NCBI GenBank assembly: GCA_963921795.1
Contig: OY997658.1
Span: 47,440,415-47,504,414 of the forward strand
Direction: 5' to 3'
DNA length: 64,000 nt
Origin: Nannobrachium achirus
Taxonomy: Eukaryota > Chordata > Actinopteri > Myctophiformes > Myctophidae
Of the stretch, positions 1 to 20,994 are shown one piece after another. The notes under the pieces were generated by a model. It had not been told where the DNA came from and made no database searches. It was given only the letters and a program-made list of their open reading frames with translations. Both the position numbers and the translations under genes were made by a program. How positions within the stretch are numbered: position 1 is the first letter of the stretch; every line of letters starts with the position of its first letter.

Positions 1-98
1 GCTACTTGTACGATTTGCTGACTGTACATTATTTACAGCATCTTGTAATATTTGTGTCCTTGTACTGTATCTCTTATGTGGACATAAATAAATGTGTG

Positions 99-136
<38 letters not shown>

Positions 137-138
137 AG
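1..138 (+). other. intron end upstream of first visible tm9sf1 exon
   Basis: This is the end of a tm9sf1 intron whose upstream exon lies outside the window. From about 90 it becomes a simple (TG)n-(TCTG)n-(TC)n run that serves as the pyrimidine tract and ends in a CAG acceptor at 136-138. No coding potential is seen apart from the exon that follows. Confidence 0.7.
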
Positions 139-9942
<9,804 letters not shown>

Positions 9943-12387
9943 AAGAGCACAGGCCGCAGATGTGTATGTGTGTGCGCGCAGAAGGGTTTGTGCATACGTG
10001 TAGGTACGCGTTATGGCATACAGTACAATCCATGCACAGTCGCACACTTTGTAACGTGCATTGCCTCATGCCATATACACACACACACAGACAGTCACTT
10101 TCTTCCATCTCGGTTACACACAATCACATACCTCCAGTAGGGGTGAATGGCAGGTGAAACGGGGGCCTTTTAACCTGGATTTGGCAGGAGCTAATAAAGA
10201 GACTATACAAGCTGTCGTGGTTGAAAGTTGATGAATGAACAAGTAAATGAATGGACTGATGAAGGGCTTCTGTGGAACGAGGTTATATATATTTAAGGAT
10301 GAAAAGGGACGCTGCATTATAAAGGGATGATTGTCCCCTCAGGAATGAATGGAATGTGTATGGTGAGATACGTACTGTATGCGTGTGTGGTTATATCATT
10401 GTATGATGCAGGCTTGCTGTATGGCATCAGCTACACCGGTGGGCTCCACTGCAGGCACTAGCATGGGTTTACAGGGGTCATGATGAATTATACCCCCACA
10501 CACACACGCGCAGACTCTGAACAGATATTAGGCTATTTAAGCTTTGCACTGCAACGGCAGATGACAACGGCAACCGGAAATGATCAGTGCTCGATAGATC
10601 AACCTGCCGCCGCTGCAGCCATCTCTACTACGGCAGAGTCTACCTTTCCACGTAGCGGCTACAACGCCTGCTGCGTGGTCGCGTCGCCTAACCTGACCAG
10701 CCAGATGGTGGCTACCGCCCTACTTTACCATCTGAGATTTCTCGGTGAGAGTTGATAACACTCGTAAAGTCCCGGGCCGGACCAATCAGCGGCAGCTATG
10801 GGCGGGCTCTGAGCGGCTCTGAGCCAATAGTCTGATTGCAGACCACGTGGAAACCCAGGAGGCGGATTCTGTGTGTAACGTCATGCAGACAAGCCAATCT
10901 GAGTGGTTGGAGTTGGCACTCCCAGACTGTGATAGAGAGACGGCCCCATCCAATCACCTGCTAAAGAATTTGAAAAAATGGCCCGCCCCTTACATCGAGT
11001 CTGCCGGAGCAGTCCCAGATGATAGTAGCAGAGCGGTATGCAGCCAGGCAAACGCACTGCTGCTATCATCTGGCGCAGTCAGGTTACGCGTCGCCATGGG
11101 AACCAAAGCGTTCAGTGAAAGGGGTGGGACCCCGACGGCTGGTTGCTTAACACTTTTGACCGTTACGGCGATTACGTCATAACAGCCGTAGTCCCGCCTC
11201 ACGTCGCCGTAGTAAAAACGCGCCCCTTAAATGTCCTATTATTTCAACTATCCTACCTACCTATGGACTATGACTTCCAGTTGTCAAGCAGAGGTGTTGA
11301 TTTCTCCTTTTGGAGGAAAGTGAATTCAATTCAAAGGGCTTTATTGGCATGAGAAACATACTGTACATTAACTTTGCCAAAGCAAAAGTGGAACAATACA
11401 ATCAAAACAAAATAATGTATGTACAATAGAAATTATATATACATAGGAGTCTCCCACTTGCATACAGATGCAAATAATATGGCTGCTTATGTTGCACTTG
11501 TTATTCTCTCAGAGGAAATCTGATTAAAAGGAGTTCTGTTGAAAGAGCGACCATCTGCTGACACGGAATATTAAAGGGGACCAGTTTGTCACCAACCAGT
11601 TGTGCTTATTTGGCTACGACACTGTTCATAAATAATTTATGTATCGTGTCCCCCTGTTGTGTTATATTTGATCCTTCCATAACCCCATGTAGGTCTGCAG
11701 TGGAAACACGGGCTGATGCCTGGTGTTGCAATATGTGGGTGATGGGAGCAACATTTTATGTACCGTGGTCACTATTGACTGATTTTGGTTCTGATGTAAA
11801 TAAAACCTATCTTTTCAATAAAAGTACTTTTTATTAAATATTAATTTTGCTGGCTAGTTCTGGGACTAACTCATGAGCACTCATTTTACAGGTTTTCAAC
11901 CCTTTTCATATCAAGCTCAATTATTTATTCTGCATTTGAGCCACGGACCACCGCTTAATGAGATCCTCTCGGATCCAAAATGTAGAATATTCTTTTATCG
12001 TTTCCACAATTCCATGCAGGATTAATGTTTCCACAAGTCCATGCTGTATTGATGTTAGTAGCATAGAAGAGAACCGGAAAAAGTCAAAATATAATTGTGT
12101 AGACTTCTGTAAATTAACCAATGTGACAATGTAACTACCGTAATAGATCTAGGTCTATAAGGGTTCATTTGGTAACCAACTCTTCATTTAGCTGGGGACT
12201 ACCTGGAACCCCTTCACGGACCACTGGTTGAAATAAAACTTTAGACTTCAGAGAGACAACTTTAATTTCCCCAGAGAGAGCACACAATGACTTACTCTTA
12301 TGGTTCCCAAGATAAAGAATATAGTTCTTTAATTGACCGAGAGTACCAAGTGTAAACAAGACAACATCTCAAGTAGCAAAGTGAATA
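9943..12387. other. tm9sf1 3'UTR and tm9sf1-nanog spacer
   Basis: The tm9sf1 3'UTR probably runs to just past 10198. Beyond it no gene is seen. The block 10590-11230 is GC-richer and contains nested inverted repeats: CCTAACCTGACCAGCCAGATGG at 10687 has a loose inverted partner near 11065-11090, and CAGATGATAGTAGCAG pairs with CTGCTGCTATCATCTG inside 11014-11077. A dispersed repeat with AATTCAAAGGGCTTTATTGG lies at 11321-11440 (second copy at 17805-17860). A hAT-like fragment (TTCAACCCTTTTCATATCAAG … GGACCACTGGTTG) spans about 11890-12236. Confidence 0.6.
10193..10198 (+). terminator. tm9sf1 poly(A) signal candidate
   Basis: AATAAA lies about 250 nt after the tm9sf1 stop codon. It is the first canonical hexamer after the stop. 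Confidence 0.6.
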
Positions 12388-12393
12388 TTTATT
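12388..12393 (-). terminator. nanog poly(A) signal candidate
   Basis: TTTATT on the plus strand reads AATAAA on the nanog strand, about 335 nt beyond the nanog stop codon. Confidence 0.55.
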
Positions 12394-12727
12394 CAAAAGA
12401 AAAAAGGGAAATAAACACCCAGGCAAATGTGTAGACATGTAGTAGTACTTTGCATTATTGGCAGTACATGATTATGTGATAAAATGAAAACGGATACATC
12501 CATCAAAGCTTAACGGGAGAGTTGCCAAAAGCAAAGAACACACAATGTAGATTAAGTACTCTGGTAAAAAAATATCTGAATACAAAAAAAGGGTTAAGAT
12601 AAAACACAAACAAGAAAACACACGCATGCAGCAGCGACAACTTTGGCATCTTAAAACTTGTGCGTGGGGAATATAAACAAGGATATGATCATCGCATTCT
12701 CACTGTTAGTCTCTGGCCACAGCACTA

Positions 12728-15700
12728 CTAGCTGCCGCCATGCACAGAGAGATCGACAACGTCATCACTGTCGATACTGGTGTTGCCACTGGAGTTGCCA
12801 GCGGTGGCAGTGCTGTATTCATGGTGCGTGCCAGACGGGCTCAGTGTGCTCCAGCCTGTTGGAAAGGGTCTGGGAGAGCCAGCTGGCTGAGAAGGAGCAG
12901 AGGGCCAGGCACTGTAGCCCGCGGCGCCCATAGCTGCCAGGTAGTAGGCCAGGTTCTGTCCGTTGCTCTGGTTGTATGCAGACGTCATCTGCTGGGTGTA
13001 TTGCTCCTGAAGTTGGGCACGAAACACCTCTTCTTGATACTACAGGGAAACAGGATGGGTGTTAATACACAGAGAAACACATACACAACATTAAGCCATA
13101 AATTAAGCCATGTATATCGTCCTGCATTTAAGACCACGACCACAACTCAGATCGGGCCTCCCCTAATGGACGACTTTTTGTGTGTCACAGCCTGCCGTTT
13201 CTCCGTTACTGATTAACAGGAGGACACCTGACAGCTGGACAGATATTTCTTTGGTTAATGTTGCATTAAAATAGGCTTTTTATTTAGACAGGAGAGAAAA
13301 TGGAAATTCTTGTATCTTTTATAATTATGTAGTCACTCACTGCTTGGATGTTGTTGGTGTCGAGCGTGGGGTTAGGGCTGGCATTAGGGCTGGTGCTCTT
13401 GCTGACGACCTTGGAAGAAGAAATTGCCCAGTCACCGTCCTTCAGGTGTCTCCTCAGCTTCATGCGGCGATTCTGAAACCAAGTCTTCACCTGAAACACC
13501 AGATAAAAGGGTTAGGGTTAGTTGCCCAATAAGCCAAGGGGATGAGGTGATGCAGTTTGTCAGGCAAGGTACCCATTATCCTCTTTCATAAACTGAACAA
13601 AGTTGGTCAATGATTGCCTGTGTGTGTGTATAGTTAAGTACATTCAAGTACATTCAATAGTTTATAAAACTAGACTAGCATCACATTCTTTTATCTTTAC
13701 CTGTTTGTAGCTTAGCCCTGTGGCTTCTCCCAGGTCCTTCATCTCAACAGGGGTGAGATACCTCTGAGCGTGGAAACGATGCATTAGGGCCACCATCTGA
13801 ACCTCTGAAAATGATGACCGGTTTTTTGTATTCGGGACCCGGGCAGCCTTCGGGACCCGGGCAGCCTTCACTGTTGCTGCTTTGCCTCGCTTGCCTCGCT
13901 TCTTTGGGGTGGACAAAGGTGCGTGTATGGGGTCAGGGGCGTCCCCCAAGGTGGTGGCGATATTCAACTTCTCTGTAAACTGAGGGTCAGGGACCTGCTC
14001 ATGTGTGTCAGGGCTGACACTGTCTCTCCTATCATCGAGGTCCATTCTTGTCCAGGCAACTGGTTCTGCTTGGGGGAGACCTTCCTCTCTGGGGCTGCAG
14101 TGAGGGTTCCATAAATCTGCGTCAAGTGCAGGTTTAGGGTCGTGGGGGCCAACACTGTCCCTCTTGCCATCGAGGTTCATTCTCGTCCAGGCAACTGGAT
14201 CTGCTTGGGGGAGACCTTCCTCTCTGGGGCTGCAGTGAGGGTTCCATAACTCTCTGTCAAGTGTGGGTTTAGGGTTGTGGGGGCTGACACTGTCCCTCTC
14301 GCTATCGAGGTCCCTTCTTGTCCAGGCAAATGGTTCTGCTTGGGGGAGACCTTCCTCTCTGGGGCTGCAATGAGGGTTCCATAAATCTGTGTCAAGTGCG
14401 GCTTTAGGACCGTGGGGGCTGACACTGTCCCTCTCACCATCGAGGTCCCTTCTTGTCCAGGCAACTGGTTCTGCTTGGGGGAGACTTCGCTCTCTTGCGT
14501 TGCAGTCAGAGCTCCATGAATCTGTGCGAAGTATGGGTTTAGGATCGTCAGGGCTAACACTGTCCCTCCTTGTCCAGGCATGTGGATCTGCTTGGGGGAG
14601 ACCTTCCTCTCGGCTGCTGCAGCGAGAGCTCCACGAATCTGTCCTAATAAGTGTGGGTTTAGGATCGTGGGGGCCAACGCTGTCCCTCTCGCCATCGAGG
14701 TACCGTCTTGGCCAGGCATGTGGATCTACTTGAGGGAGACCTTCCTCTCTGCTGCTGCTGTGAGAGCTCCATGAATTTGTCCTTATAAGTGTGGGTTTAG
14801 GGTCGTGGGGGCTAACACTGTCCCTCCTTGTCCAGGCAACTGGATCTGCTTGGGGGAGACCTTCCTCCCGGCTGCTGCAGCGAGAGCTCCATGAATCTGT
14901 CCTTAAAAGTGTGGGTTTAGGATCGTGGGGGCTAACGCTGTCCCTCTCAACATCAAGGTACTGTCTTGGCCAGGCATGTGGATCAGCTTGTGGGAGACCT
15001 TCCTCTCTGCTGCTGTGGCGAGGGCTCCATGCATCTGGGTGGACTGTGGAGGAAAGCAGAAGAGTTCAAAATGTGTGCTCTGGGGGTCACCGCCCATGGC
15101 CATGGGTAACAATGGTTTTAAAACGTGGGTAGAATCAGGGGTCATCAATATGCCTGACAAAGACTTGGCCGTGTCATTTTTTCTTTTTTTGTATTTCCTG
15201 GTTTTACACACCATTATAATCTTTCAATCTGGATCATGATATTTAATCCATAGTTCTTTGTGTTTCTGGTAATATTATTGTCCACTCATTGTGAATGTTC
15301 GTGGCAAAAACTATGACAAAATGTTCACCACAAGCCAACATAGCGATGATGGTGTAGATAGATACATTATCCATATAGATCATATATGGGCAACTGGCGG
15401 CCCGGGGGCCACATGCGGCCCCCACCTTCACTTAATGCGGCCCACAGGTTAATACTGGAATACTGATGGACCTGGACCTGGTGAGAGCAGGAGAGGACCT
15501 GCTGAGACGTAGGAGGAGCCCGGCCAGGAGCCAACCCATAGAGCCTAGTTCTTCCACGCGCCAGAGTGGTGCTGCCCCCAATCCCGACAGAGTAGTTCCG
15601 GTGCAGCACATTAAGTGACCCTGGTCTTTCCCTAATAGGACTGATCGTGGATAGCTACTGGACGACTTGATTAACCCCGGCTGGGTCACCTGGGCGAGGG

Positions 15701-17301
15701 TGTATGATGTTGCGAGACCCGAAACACCCGTCGACCCCAGGCTACATCACTGATTATACGCCCCAGTTGCATCCTCGTGATGTTTTTTTTCTTCAGTAGC
15801 TTAAAGAGGAAGACCACCCATTTTCAATATTGAAATATTTCATTAATATACCTCAGAGGAGTTGTGTGGAAATAGAAAAAAAGTCCCCCCCCCTTCTGTG
15901 TTGCCTAGAACTGGAGGATTGATTTTGGGGTTTGTATTGTAAAGTACAATGTGTGATGTCATCAAGTTGTACTTTACAATACAAACCCCACAATCAATTA
16001 ATGTTTATTTTTTATTTTATGTCCCCAATGTATTTGTATTTAAGTTCATAAAGTTAACATGAGTATATAACTAAATATGTTGAAATGAATTTAACATTTT
16101 ACATTTCAGGATTCCAATTAAAAAATAACAAGATAATTCAGGATTCCAATTCAAAAGAGCTTGTAGATCTGCTATTTTTGCTTCTTTTGCATGAGATACT
16201 AGAATGACAAAGTAGGATAGCATTAGCAATATGCAATGTGGCCCTCTGGAGTGAAGGTGGAAATATAGTGGCCCTCGCTATCATCAAAGTTGCCCACCCC
16301 TGATATAGATATATGTAACTGGCAATTTGCACTAGCCTATGCCTTCTCACTCAGGCAATCCCTGCTTCTCAAGCGGGTTAAGGTTTTCATGCACTTCTCA
16401 ATATCTACCACCAAGTATCACCAACTTCACCATAGAAAAGGTTGAGGTGGGATGGAGCAGTGGTGTACTGTAAAGTAACATTTACTTAAGTACTAATTTT
16501 AAGGTATTTGTAGGCCTACTTTACTTGACTATTTCCAATAGGGCCTACTTTTACTTGACTATTTCCAATAGGGCCTACTTTTACTTCTACTCCACTACAT
16601 CTTGGATCCAAATATTGTACTTTTACTCCACTATATTACATTTTAAAACTCACTTGGATTATTATTACAAAACTTCCACTTCAGCCTAGTCGTCCATTTG
16701 AAAACAAACGATCGACTACAAGCTCACAATGCATAGCTTTTTCCACCACTGACTACAGCCCAGGCTACCATGCAATCAACTCACCAGGTGACGCTGCGTG
16801 TGACTCATCATCGCTTGCTGGTGTAGCAGGCCTTTTTTGATCTGCTTCAGTTGCAGCATGTGTCCGTGCATTCTCGTAGGGATCGCGGTGGTTCTGGGCC
16901 AGGTGGTATAAGTGATGATGGCCCATCTGCGGGTTGCTGTTGCCGAAGTACTGGATGACCCCCTGCGAGCCCGGATAGTGATGGGCGCTCACGACGACGT
17001 TTGCCGCCGGGGGGCTTTCGGGTGGAGACGCCTCGGCCCGGGCCTCCCGGGTCGCCGTGACCGCAGCAGCCTGGCTGTAGTAAGACGCCTGGGCCTGGGT
17101 CAATGAGCCAGTGTGGTGATGGTAGTTGGCGAGCTCCGCGGCCATAAGGGCCGGGTCGGTCCATGCTGCCGCCCCGGTGCTCTGGTGCTCTGGTACCGGC
17201 GGCTGGTGGTACATGAAGCCGTAGCCATACGCTGCGGCATAGACACCACCACCAGCTGCATGGTGGTAATTGTAGCTCAGCTGCGTCTTCCACTCTGCCA
17301 T
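12728..17301 (-). CDS. nanog: nanog homeobox protein with expanded internal repeat array
   Basis: Exons on the minus strand: 17301-16785, 15043-13701, 13490-13341 and 13039-12728. Phases match and the total is 2322 nt, giving 773 residues. I chose the ATG at 17301 because the fish-type N-terminus MAEWKTQLSYNYHH starts there; an in-frame ATG lies nine codons upstream. Residues 1-172 are rich in Tyr, His and Ala. Residues about 183-535 are eight tandem repeats. A basic stretch (KKRGKRGK and a doubled KAARVP) precedes the homeodomain at about 577-636, split by an intron after Q44. W48, F49, N51 and R53 are present in VKTWFQNRRMKLRRH. The C-terminal exon encodes a Gln/Ser/Thr-rich tail with VVDLSVHGGS at the end. 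Nanog is a DNA-binding transcription factor that, with Pou5f3 and SoxB1, drives zygotic genome activation in fish. Without the array the length would be about 420, typical of fish Nanog. Confidence 0.93.
13838..13876 (-). repeat. 18-bp coding tandem duplication in nanog
   Basis: TTCGGGACCCGGGCAGCC occurs twice head to tail, encoding a doubled K-A-A-R-V-P just before the homeodomain. It adds to the basic region but does not shift the frame. Confidence 0.85.
13985..15014 (-). repeat. coding minisatellite, 8 units of about 135 bp (45 residues)
   Basis: Read on the nanog strand, the units are 46, 40, 46, 39, 45, 45, 45 and about 39-45 residues. Each starts S-(S/P)-REEGLPQA(D/E)P, continues (V/H)AW(T/P)R, then RDSV(S/G)PHDPKP, and ends near a second Trp (SWSS or LWNPHC). 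Units 5-8 share the WNPHC end and units 1-4 the DSWSS end, so two sub-types were amplified separately. No stop codon occurs in the nanog frame, and every length difference is a multiple of three. Other frames also stay open because the unit length is a multiple of three. Confidence 0.93.
15381..16302. mobile_element. hAT-like element in nanog intron 1, 922 bp
   Basis: It is bordered by a perfect 8-bp duplication ATATAGAT (15373-15380 and 16303-16310). The right terminus GTTGCCCACCCCTG matches the left terminus CA-TATATGGGCAAC except for four bases near the tip; this is the CAGGGGTGGGCAAC class of hAT ends. No transposase is seen. It contains a foldback at 15917-16000 and a single arm of the window-wide palindrome at 16157-16179. 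Confidence 0.88.
15917..16000. repeat. foldback inside the nanog-intron hAT element
   Basis: GGGGTTTGTATTGTAAAGTA (from 15927) and its reverse complement TACTTTACAATACAAACCCC (to 15990) form a stem of over 20 bp with a short loop. Confidence 0.85.
16451..16640. repeat. dispersed repeat with internal 30-bp duplication
   Basis: The sequence GTAAAGTAACATTTACTTAAGTAC … ACTTCTACTCCACTACAT matches a second copy at 51485-51660. Inside this copy CTACTTTTACTTGACTATTT-CCAATAGGGC is tandemly duplicated (16515-16572). A single arm of the palindromic module follows at 16711-16735. Confidence 0.7.
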
Positions 17302-17390
17302 ATCGAACCGACCCAACTTGTGGTTCACTGCTTTACCAAATACAATAAGTCTTTAAAATGGAAATAAAAAGCGACGAAAACGCTCTAGAG

Positions 17391-17396
17391 TATATA
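17391..17396 (-). promoter_or_regulatory. possible TATA box for nanog
   Basis: TATATA lies about 90 bp upstream of the nanog ATG on its strand. It is the only TATA-like motif in the proximal 200 bp that I noticed. Function is inferred from position only. Confidence 0.3.
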
Positions 17397-17698
17397 CTAG
17401 TACAGTCAGGTCACACAACAATAAAAACAAAGCCTAAAAGAAATGTATTTTCTGAAGGACTAATTCAAAACAACAGTGCTGGTTTCTTGGTTTGGTTGCT
17501 GACATGACATGTGGGTGACTGGGTGGGGAGCATTTAATAAGAGAGGTGTGGTTGTGGGCGTGTCCCCAGGTGGGGGTGTGGAGTGTTGAGGCAGCCAGTC
17601 ATCTCCTGCACTCATCACTGCTGCATTTTAATTGGTCCCAACCTCATTTGAATATCTTCTAAACCAGTGATCAAAGCTTTTCTCATTTCAAAGAGTAA

Positions 17699-17706
17699 AT
17701 GCAAAT
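17699..17706 (-). promoter_or_regulatory. POU octamer about 400 bp upstream of nanog
   Basis: A perfect ATGCAAAT (ATTTGCAT on the nanog strand). SOX-like TTCAAAG lies five bases away and ATCAAAG about 35 bp away, but the order and orientation differ from the canonical SOX-OCT composite. Nanog regulation by Oct4/Pou5 factors is established in vertebrates; use of this site is inferred. Confidence 0.4.
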
Positions 17707-17856
17707 ATTTTATTTGGCTGCTGCTGACTGGACTGACTCCCATCTGAAAATATTTTGTGCCAGGGATCAACATACTTTCCAAGATTAAAAAAACACACAT
17801 AATTCAATTTCAATTCGATTCAAAGGGCTTTATTGGCATGAGAAAACATAAGTTTA

Positions 17857-17860
<4 letters not shown>

Positions 17861-17931
<71 letters not shown>
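17861..17931 (+). repeat. (CA)n microsatellite
   Basis: A pure CA array of about 70 bp, upstream of nanog. It follows the dispersed repeat AAAGGGCTTTATTGGCATGA. Confidence 0.97.
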
Positions 17932-17933
<2 letters not shown>

Positions 17934-18021
17934 TAAGCAGCTCAAATGTGTTTATCCTGCATCCCTGCCAGTCAAGGCTAATAGTCTATTCTAGATAATA
18001 TACTATACTATACTATACACA

Positions 18022-18500
18022 AGTAAGACGCCTGTGGACAACAAGCGACCTTGCCCTTTAGGGCGAGGTCATGTCTTGGCCATCTGGCCAGGGATGTATA
18101 TTGGACCAGTTACTCATATATGGAGACCCCTCGTACCCATACAGTATATGGAGATCCATGTACTGTATATGGAGATATGCTGTGAGAGCCCAAACATGCT
18201 TACTCAGTTATTCGTTTTGTGAAAGTCCTATGACATCTGACATCATACATAGGCTACAAACCCTTTAATGCCCATACATGGAGATCCCTGTCTGTAGAAC
18301 CAGCCACACAGATATGAGCTATCTTGGCCGTCTGTCTTGACCATATGGATTCTGTTAGTGTGGTATGTCTGTGGCCTGACTGGCCTCCATATATGGGCAT
18401 TCCCATATGAAGTCCTGTTAGATATGGGCTTAATATTGATGACATCGGGGATCTCCATGTATGGGCATAACAGGGATTCTGTTAGTGTGGTTCCCCTGAC
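18022..18500. mobile_element. CArG-bearing dispersed element, copy 1
   Basis: It starts near AGTAAGACGCC (18022-18032), a terminus shared with 31745-31755 (inverted) and 46529-46539. It carries a perfect CCATATATGG at 18387-18396 and ends near the palindrome TGACATCACAGTGATGTCA. No coding capacity is seen. Confidence 0.6.
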
Positions 18501-19046
18501 ATCACAGTGATGTCAGAGCGGAAATAGACGGTAAAAAGTGTACACGTCCAGACGGAGTCAGCGTGTGCCGTTTCACATAAACTGCGACCTTCGGTCACAA
18601 TAATGCTTATGCCTGTGTGTTTAAAGTTTGTGTCTTTGGATTAAACCCACTGCATTTGCCCTCACAGCAGGCCTCAAAATAATATTACATTTTAAGTCTG
18701 TATTAGTCCTGTGTTGTGTATCCTGGACACAAGATGTGTTTAGCATTGCTTTGGGTTGGGTCCTCAAGTACAGGTAGACAGTGAATAATTTAAAAGCCAA
18801 CCCTTACTATCCTGCACAATGTCTGAACATGTTTTGAAGGGTACTGCAGTGCCCATGGGCTTGTACTGGAACTAATATCACCCACTCATTTACACCTGTG
18901 AACCTGATGACCATTTGCAGTCCTTTTACAGAGATGGGTTGTTTTAGGCCTGTGTTGTTTTGTTGGCACAGTGGCAATTGATATGCTAATGGCTCAGTTA
19001 CCAATGAAAGGGTTTGAGAGCGTAGTAGAAGGCTAATGATGGTACC

Positions 19047-19054
19047 ATTTGCAT
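19047..19054 (+). promoter_or_regulatory. POU octamer in tandem repeat, copy 1
   Basis: A perfect ATTTGCAT followed by TGCCATTGA. Located between nanog and ipo4. Confidence 0.35.
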
Positions 19055-19302
19055 TGCCATTGACCTGGACAGGTTCTATGTGTGATTGCCGAAGCATACT
19101 TATGTAAAGGTCTGTATACCGCATTAGCATTAATGAAATGTAGACTCAGACTGTGCTGTTTTGGAAGTCTCGTACATTCAAGATCTACTGTTGATATACT
19201 GTAGTTCACTGTTTCCCAAACAGTGGGTCGGGACCCATTTGTGTCACAGACAATTTTTTATGGGTCACGACTCGAGTAAAAATCGAAATTTCTTTTACTA
19301 CA

Positions 19303-19334
<32 letters not shown>

Positions 19335-20121
19335 TATAGGCCTATATATATATTTTTTATATGTATATATGCCATTTTTATGTCAATGTTTCAACGTTGT
19401 TTGTAATATTATGCACACAGAACAATACAAAGACACATCTCATGTACTTGACGAGCTGTGTCTCATTTATTAGCACTCTGCAATTGCTGGCAAAAGAATC
19501 TCAGACCGAGAACAATAGTGTGTTGCCTATATTGCAACCACACAATGATATATAATATCTCTTCATACATGAAGACAATCACGACATGAGAATTGGAAGT
19601 CTATAATGAAATGACCAAAGACGAACTTCAATTTGATACATGTAGTTGTACTCTAAAAAGCATTTAAACATTTTCATCTGAGCCTGAGGACAGACTAAAA
19701 AGGTATTTTCTTTAATGGGTGTTTTTGTAGCATGGTGTCATCAGTGTCTTCTTACAGTGCCAATGGTCTCATTATAGATTAGATACAACTATATTGTCCG
19801 AGAGAGATATGTTTTCACGGCCATAGAAACAAGAAACATGCAATACAGTTTACAAGAAGGCCAACCAAGTAGGCCCTGGTCAACGAAACTTGGTCAATGA
19901 AGTATATACGTTTAATTGTCTGTAAATAAAATGTGTTTGTGCACATTTTGCAGGCCAGGTTATGGAGCTTGAGCTGGAAATTATATCACCCACACATTCA
20001 CACCTGTTGACCAATAACATGAAGATTATTTGGATTAGGCTTGTGTTGTTTGTGCTTCCTCCATGGTGGCAATTGAATGATTCAATTACCACTGAAAGAG
20101 TTTGAGAGCAGCCTGATCTAT

Positions 20122-20129
20122 ATTTGCAT
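20122..20129 (+). promoter_or_regulatory. POU octamer in tandem repeat, copy 2
   Basis: A perfect ATTTGCAT in the same local context (TGCCATTGA) as the site at 19047, so the site was multiplied with the repeat unit. Confidence 0.35.
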
Positions 20130-20892
20130 TGCCATTGATCTCGACCTGGACAGGGTGTGTGAAGGCTCAGGTGAGACCATGTTTTGGGAGTCTTGTTCAA
20201 GCCTTATACCATTGATATACTGTAGTTGACATGAGAATTGTATTTGTTTGATTTTCAATAATTTTTCTTGTTCAATCTCCTGTGAACAGAATGTTCCAGG
20301 AATAAGATGTGGTCTAGAGTACACAAATTGTACTTTGTGAGCTGGGTGTCTCATTTATTAGCACACCAATCTCAAATAGAAAACAATGCAAAATCTTCAT
20401 CTACGAAAACGATCTCATCAGACTAGACATGGGGTCTTCAGGCCAAGGAGTGGACCCTCAATACTTAGACCTTTCGCTCTATACTTGGTTTGCTCATTGT
20501 TTCCCTCTACACCAAACCACTTTGCCAAAAATATTTGGTGGACCCCCTCTAGTAACTCTGTGGACCCCTATGGGTCCCGGACCCCTGGACTATACAATGC
20601 AAGCTTTGTGGTGTACAGCTTGTAGCCTACTCTAAAAAGTATTTTACATTTTTCATCTGGACCTGAGAACACATTCAATACACCAATTTAAATTTTGTTC
20701 GCATTTTGCCCTCACAGCAGGCTTCTGGACAAATTCATGTTTGTCCCGTGTTAGTCCTGTACCTGCCTGGACACAAGATGGGTGCTTAGTGTTGCCTTGG
20801 GATCATGATGTACAGGTAGAGTGAATAACTTCAAAGTCGCTCTTGAAGTTGAAGTTTGGGTCTCCACCATTTGAAATGATTTTACAGAGATT

Positions 20893-20918
20893 ATTTGCAT
20901 GCATGTTACCATGCAAAT
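20893..20918. promoter_or_regulatory. inverted pair of POU octamers
   Basis: ATTTGCAT (20893-20900) and ATGCAAAT (20911-20918) face each other 10 bp apart, and GCATGCAT overlaps the first. An ATTTGAAATG half of a PORE-type site lies about 20 bp upstream. Palindromic octamer pairs are known dimer sites for POU proteins; function here is inferred. Confidence 0.4.
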
Positions 20919-20986
20919 GGTTGTTTGTAGGCTTCTTCCCCTCCATTGTGGCACTATGTGGAATGATCAAAGTGCCTAACTGATCC

Positions 20987-20994
20987 ATTTGCAT
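20987..20994 (+). promoter_or_regulatory. POU octamer in tandem repeat, copy 3
   Basis: A perfect ATTTGCAT followed by GACCATTGA, matching the context of the sites at 19047 and 20122. Confidence 0.35.

Noticed and set aside
10480-11350. Overlapping short open frames in the GC-richer block after tm9sf1
   Set aside because: The block is made of nested inverted repeats, frames overlap on both strands, and there is no start or splice logic.
13662-13700. Open frame running past the homeodomain Q44 into the intron
   Set aside because: A consensus donor (GTAAAG) follows Q44 and the homeodomain continues in phase with VKTWFQNRR in the next exon.
14177-14719. Alternative minus- and plus-strand open frames through the nanog repeat array
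   Set aside because: The unit length is a multiple of three, so several frames stay open by construction. Only one frame joins exon 1 and the homeodomain in phase.
16711-16735. Possible regulatory palindrome in nanog intron 1
   Set aside because: It is a lone arm of the window-wide palindromic module, so a transposon remnant is the simpler reading.
20893-20918. Canonical SOX-OCT composite site
   Set aside because: Octamers are perfect but no CATTGT/CTTTGT core lies at the canonical spacing and orientation.
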